The translations under genes and the position numbers were made by a program. Shown piece after piece: positions 59,302-64,000 of a stretch of 64,000 nt of DNA. The stretch is from contig RQOL01000876.1 in NCBI GenBank assembly GCA_013076295.1, positions 5,456,001 through 5,520,000 of the forward strand. The letters are read 5' to 3'. Each line of letters opens with the position of its first letter. Within the stretch, counting starts at the first letter, position 1. This DNA comes from Sanderia malayensis. Lineage: Eukaryota; Cnidaria; Scyphozoa; Semaeostomeae; Pelagiidae. The notes under the pieces were generated by a model that worked only from the letters and a program-made list of their open reading frames with translations, did no database searches and was not told the origin of the DNA.

Positions 59302-59472
59302 ATGAACAATGAATGTAATGAAGAGAAAAGAAAATACATAATTCAAAATGTGGGAAAAAAATTGCAAATGATAGGTGATGAATTGGGTAAATTGGAGCAC
59401 TTGAAAAAGAAACCAGATTATTACAAGAGCCATGAAAAAATCATCCATCCAAGAAGAGAGAACTATTTTTAA
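59302..59472 (+). CDS. Small BH3-motif protein, candidate BH3-only cell-death regulator
   Basis: From the ATG at 59302 the frame encodes 56 residues. Residues 17-28 read VGKKLQMIGDEL, matching the BH3 consensus exactly: hydrophobic, three residues, Leu, two residues, Ile-Gly-Asp-Glu-hydrophobic, as in BIM, BAK and BAX. The predicted helix (about residues 7-37) is charged and amphipathic; the basic tail ends HPRRENYF. No room for BH1/BH2 or a membrane anchor exists in this exon. A good acceptor (TTTTGTTCTCAG, about 59261-59272) precedes it with an open frame, so an upstream exon may add N-terminal residues. An AATAAA poly(A) signal lies at 59526-59531. In the family, such proteins neutralise Bcl-2 or activate Bax/Bak on mitochondria. 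A non-BH3 coiled-coil protein with a chance match remains possible. Confidence 0.6.
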   Translation: MNNECNEEKRKYIIQNVGKKLQMIGDELGKLEHLKKKPDYYKSHEKIIHPRRENYF

Positions 59473-59848
59473 AGACAGTATTCAAATACAATATATTTCA
59501 AACTAAATACACGATGATGTTAATGAATAAATGATGGTTGGGAATGATTGTGAAAGTAGTAGGTTTGCATAAAAATCAACATATGGTACGTCTCTCTCTT
59601 TATTTTTAACGGTTTTACTATAAGAGTTTTTCCTCAATTGGAAAAAAGGATAAAAAATCTTTCAGTTGCCTTTTTGCAATGAAAGTTGTAGGTCTAATTT
59701 GGCGCCAAATTGCACTGCCATTTTGTTTGGTGCTGGCGAACACGTGAGTCGATCCGAACGAACCGAACCGAATATCAAAATTGATTTGATTGATTGAGAG
59801 AAGTTGGTTCACATTTTACAACCACGCTGAAGGAACATTTAACATAGT

Positions 59849-62800
59849 ATGTCAACTAAGCTTGTTCTTGACAAGGAAATATTTTTCCGCCGCACCAAGA
59901 AACTCTACGAACACTGGAAGGTAAGATTGCATTAATGATTCACTTGGGTATATGCCTTTGAAAGGACCAGGCAACCTTAGGCCCTAAGTCTAAAATAGAA
60001 TTATTCAGATTTCTAAGATATGATGGTACGTTTGCTCTCATTATAAGAACGATATTCATAGCTATGATGAAATATGATATTCATTTTAAAAAAATTAATA
60101 AAATAATAAACGCCTCCTTTAATAAACGCCTATTAATAGACGCCCATCAAATCTTTTGAGTTTTTGACGCAATCTTACTCAAGGGATGGACGTAGAAGAA
60201 AGCTGGACAAATCATGTCGTGGGTAAAGATAATGGCCGTGAAAAGATTACAATTTACATTATTATTGTAATTTTAAAGTGGGGGCCTTGCCCCCCCACAC
60301 ACACCCCAGTATTGAACATAGGTCATTTCCACAACACAACCAATATTTTTTTCCGAAAATTGACTGCACACCAAGAAAAGGGTGTGGTCATTCTTAGTAG
60401 GGCGTGGCAGAGTGTGACAGGGCATTATTCAGTAAATTAAACAGAAATTTAACTACCTACCTTTTTCTGGTATGCACAACTGCATACCACAAATCTTTTT
60501 TGTGCACACATGAGATCTCCACGAAAAGTGCCATACTTTCCATACAGGCCCATACCCCCCTGCAGCAAGGTATCTCTTCTTTCAAATTTTTCAAGCCCTT
60601 GATTCACACAAAAGTTTCAGATCCAGTTTTCTGTTGTTGTTTTGGTGATATGATTTGCATTGATTTATTTAGAACAATGGAGACACAAAACATATTGACA
60701 GCTTTGTTAGTTTTGTTGGACAAGATGATGATGTTGTTTACAGCAAGTCCACTGCACTTCAAGTAAGTAGGATCAAGTTCTAAGGATTGTGGGATTTTAA
60801 GAGAAAAATTATTATGTTTTAAAGAGTTTGTATGTTGTTCTCCTCTATGTCCAATATTTCCTACAAAGTGGTTTCTAAATTCTACATGCTTTACATGCAG
60901 TAGGCACAGAGCCAAAGGAAGAAATGATATGATTTGTGTGTTATTGATTGTTTTAATAACTATTTTACTGGCTGACTAAATGACGTTATAAAGCAGGTAG
61001 TTGCTGAGTCCAGTTAATTCTTATTCAGTCTCAACTTCAAGGATAATAAGGAATCTGTTTGATTTATCAAATGTTCAACTTTGGCAAGTCTTTTAGTAAA
61101 CGTTTAAAATCCAACAGGAATTGAAAATCAATCTGATTAAGTGAAAATTTGAGTCATCTGAGTTATTAAGTCCTGGTATGACTTAACAGGATTCAACTGT
61201 GGGACAGTATCAAGCCATGGGATTTTCCTGATTACCCTTTCTTGACAGTTCATGAATAGATAATTACTTTTCTGTATTTGTGAAAATTAATTCTGTATTC
61301 ATGTCTTTTTATCACTTAACCAAGTTTTAATAAGAAAAATACATTACAAATCCAATGGATATATGTTTTTATTATTTTAGGAGGACATTTTTGTTAAAAC
61401 AGGGTTTGACTGTTTATTTGAAACAAAGTGCAAGTCAAAAAAGTAGTGCATTGATATTACAATATTGGTTTTTTTTCTAGCAATGGCTTTTAGGGTATGA
61501 GTTGCCCGACACGGTACTTGTCTTTACTGAATCTGCAATACATGTTCTGGCAAGTAAAAAGAAGATAGAGTTTTTGCAGCCATTGAAAGGTGCACAGAAA
61601 AAGCTGCAAGGTGTACCCAGTATAAATCTTCTGCTGAGAAACAAGGTTAAAATTATTTGTTTTATTTGTACCATAAACAGTAGCTCACTAAAAAGTATTG
61701 TTAAAGAGTACACAGTTCAATGGAAGTAACACAGACTGGTACATGGGAATGCATATTGATTTGCAGCAATATTTTAGCACAAAAAGTTCTTGCACAAAGC
61801 AGCAATTACCTTGGATGAAACTAAGAGTTCTGTGAAATTTTTGAGAGTATAGAAGGCTCCAATTAATGTCTTTCCAGAATGTTTTGCCATTGCTTAACAT
61901 TACTTATCCTATTTATTTCTCTTTGCAGAGTGACAGTGATAAGGAGAATTTTAAGACACTGGTTGAAGCACTGAAATCCAGCAAAGATGTAAGCATGAGT
62001 GAGATTGAGTGTGCTTTTTTTTGCAGTGTCTACGATTTGTAACACATTCATTCTTTCATTGCAGGGTAGGAAAGTTGGTGTTTTCAACAAAGATAAATTT
62101 TCTGGTGATTTCATTGATGGTTGGAACAAGGCATTCAATGCTGCTTCTTTCGAAAAGGTAACCAATCTACATAAAAAATATTTTTTAATTTGTCTTATCC
62201 CCTACTCCTTTCCTTATGGCTACATTTTCAATCCACACTGATCTGTCAATGGAACAACTAAATATTTTTCATCTATTATTTATAAGTTTCCTTGCATTAC
62301 CTTGCTCGAAAGTAGACTTCTTGCTATTACAGAAACATTTGGCAAGATAAAGGGTTTCGTCATACGCTTTCTTGCTTATTTTTAAGGTTGATGCAAGTGC
62401 AACATTTGCATACTTGATGGCACCAAAGGACGATACTGAAGTTAATTTTATAAGAGTAAGTTGTTCTTCAATAATCATGTTTCAGGCTTGAGCTTTCATG
62501 TCTCTTGACATCAAATAACCATCTCTTGCTTTTTATTCCTATTTATGCTTGTCTTTATTCTTTTTTATATTACTACAGTTCACTCTTGTTATAAGTTTAA
62601 TAATAAGAATGGAAATGTTTGTTATTGTTATTTCTGCCATTGTAATAGTTGTTATTAATTCGCAGAAAGCTGCACGCGTTTCGTCAGAGCTGTTCACTCA
62701 ATTTTTCAAGAAGCAAGTTGTTGATATCATTGATGCAGACAAGGTTTGATTTTGATGCTCAGTAATTACATCTATTTGGCATTAATATAAAGATTAGTTA

Positions 62801-64000
62801 TAAACATTTCCTTTCAATAGCCTGTTACTTATGAAGCAAATTATTAAATGAATTGAAACCTTTAATGCAGTTCTACACGGTTTGGTACTTTGGCATAAGG
62901 TTACACCCACCCATCTGTGTAGTCTGTGAAACTAAAATTGACATAATTTAAATATGTGAAGTTGTTAAACAGAATTGATTAGCTAACCTGATTAATTGAA
63001 GCTATTTTTTATTAATTGTGTAATTTTGCTAATTAATAAATTGTTATTTATGCCTCAAGTGCCTCCCTCTTACATTTTTTAGAAAGTTAAGCACTCGAAG
63101 CTGGCCGATCAGATCGAAGCTGCATTGGATTCTAAAAAATATCTTGCTACGGGAATGGACTCTGACCAAGTAAGCTCCTCATTTACTCATTATCCTTGTA
63201 AACAGTCCACCCCTTGAGTCAGTACTTTCATAGCATAGACTATTTGAGAGAGTTGGCTCTACTGCCCATGGATAATGTTAAGCCTTGATTTATCGAAAGC
63301 CAAATAGAATCAAGCATTTGTTATTTAATGAAGGAGTCCAGTTCAGAGGGGTTGATAAATGTGTCAAATTTTTATTGTACGGTGAATAACATGCAATGAA
63401 CCGTGTTATTTGCTTTTCCAGGTTGAAATGTGCTACACTCCGATTATTCAGAGTGGTGGAAAATACAGCCTGAAATTCAGTGCCGTTAGGTAAATAATCT
63501 CTGACTGTACTTTGTGAGAACACCGATGGATGACGTGTGGTTGCTTGTAACAACAACTCCCATTGTTGATCTAAACATTCCTATATTATTTTGATCAGTG
63601 ATGCGAAAGACTTTTTTTATTTCAACAGCTCTGACGAGAAGTTACATTTCGGAGTGATACTCTGTTCCCTTGGGGTTCGATATAAATTCTATTGCTCGAA
63701 TATAGTACGAACGTTCATGGTCGAGCCAACCCAAAAACAACAAGACACTTATAACTATTTGCTGTCCTTGATGGATTTGGTTGTGAACAAACTTCGACAC
63801 GGTAAGCAATTTTTCAGCCCATGAAGATAATAAGGGGAATAAGCGTTTAAGATATCAATGCAGTAAATATGATTGGGGCATTCTCGGCTACATGTCATGT
63901 TTTGTACGAAACCGGTTTATGAGAAACCTGGTACAGGCAAGCCAAAAATTAAGAAATTTTTGGCTAAAAACGACAAGAAAATAATCATTTGTGAACTTTA
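59849..64000 (+). CDS. SUPT16H: FACT complex subunit SPT16, N-terminal part (cut by window end)
   Basis: Histone chaperone of FACT, which loosens and reassembles nucleosomes during transcription and replication. Visible exons: 59849-59920, 60673-60762, 61481-61645, 61929-61988, 62065-62157, 62387-62455, 62665-62743, 63083-63169, 63422-63489, 63629-63801, mostly phase 0 and joined in frame. They cover the N-terminal aminopeptidase-like domain: FFRRTKKLYEHW, DDDVVYSKSTALQQWLLGYE, ASKKKIEFLQPL, GRKVGVFNKDKF, VDIIDADKKVKHSKLA, VEMCYTPIIQSGGKYSLKFS and FHFG-like LHFGVILCSLGVRYKFYCSN. The rest of the roughly 1,000-residue protein lies beyond the window. A short fragment of the 15385 MITE family sits in intron 1. 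Confidence 0.95.
60106..60152. repeat. Fragment of the AATAAACGCC repeat family
   Basis: Successive words AATAAACGCCTCC, AATAAACGCCTATT and AATAGACGCCC resemble the interior of the MITE at 15385-15728. It lies in SPT16 intron 1 without recognisable ends. Confidence 0.5.

Noticed and set aside
59062..59448. 128-codon membrane-like minus-strand frame
   Set aside because: Antisense of the Lys/Glu-rich BH3 exon and its flank.

Overview
This is an intron-rich, AT-rich animal nuclear genome segment, not bacterial. The introns have GT-AG ends and lengths from about 75 bp to several kb. The gene content fits an early-branching metazoan: mitochondrial creatine kinase, dysbindin, OSGIN, DDAH, a Gi/o-like G-protein alpha subunit and an NRF-6-type acyltransferase. 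Together with abundant short inverted-repeat transposons, this points to a cnidarian, most likely an anthozoan. That is inference from style and content, not from a marker search.

Layout. 1-3404 (-): NRF-6-like membrane acyltransferase, 3' end outside the window. 5284-9741 (+): OSGIN-like flavoprotein. 11392-13666 (-): DDAH, with a 1.1-kb fold-back transposon in its intron. 16476-17745 (+): small secreted four-cysteine peptide gene with a clear TATA box. 17923-21733 (-): dysbindin, head-to-head with the intronless NADPH-cytochrome P450 reductase gene at 22129-24180 (+). 24747-27022 (-): secreted polyamine oxidase. 27.0-40.9 kb is a gene-poor block holding an octamer satellite, a duplicated segment, a hAT-type insertion and a cluster of broken coiled-coil plus creatine-kinase-exon copies. 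40923-43185 (-): mitochondrial creatine kinase. 44182-48378 (-): OTUD6B-like deubiquitinase carrying a tRNA-derived SINE. 49666-54414 (-): G-alpha. 55513-56535 (+): dynein light chain roadblock. 59302-59472 (+): small protein with a textbook BH3 motif. 59849-64000 (+): FACT subunit SPT16, 5' part only.

The genes do not form a pathway cluster; they are ordinary unrelated housekeeping and signalling genes. Several neighbours are divergent and may share promoters (dysbindin/POR; G-alpha/roadblock; NRF-6/OSGIN).

The unusual content is: (1) the BH3-only candidate; (2) the four-cysteine secreted peptide; (3) DNA-level copies of creatine kinase exon 1, with splice donor and intron, joined to a coiled-coil gene and arranged as an inverted pair; (4) the fold-back element with an 8-bp target duplication; (5) three mini-copies of a roadblock exon segment folded into a hairpin beside a truncated MITE; and (6) a hAT insertion whose empty site survives in a paralogous copy 5.4 kb away. 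Exon boundaries were worked out by hand from splice signals and reading-frame continuity. Orthology calls rest on recognised family motifs, not on searches.
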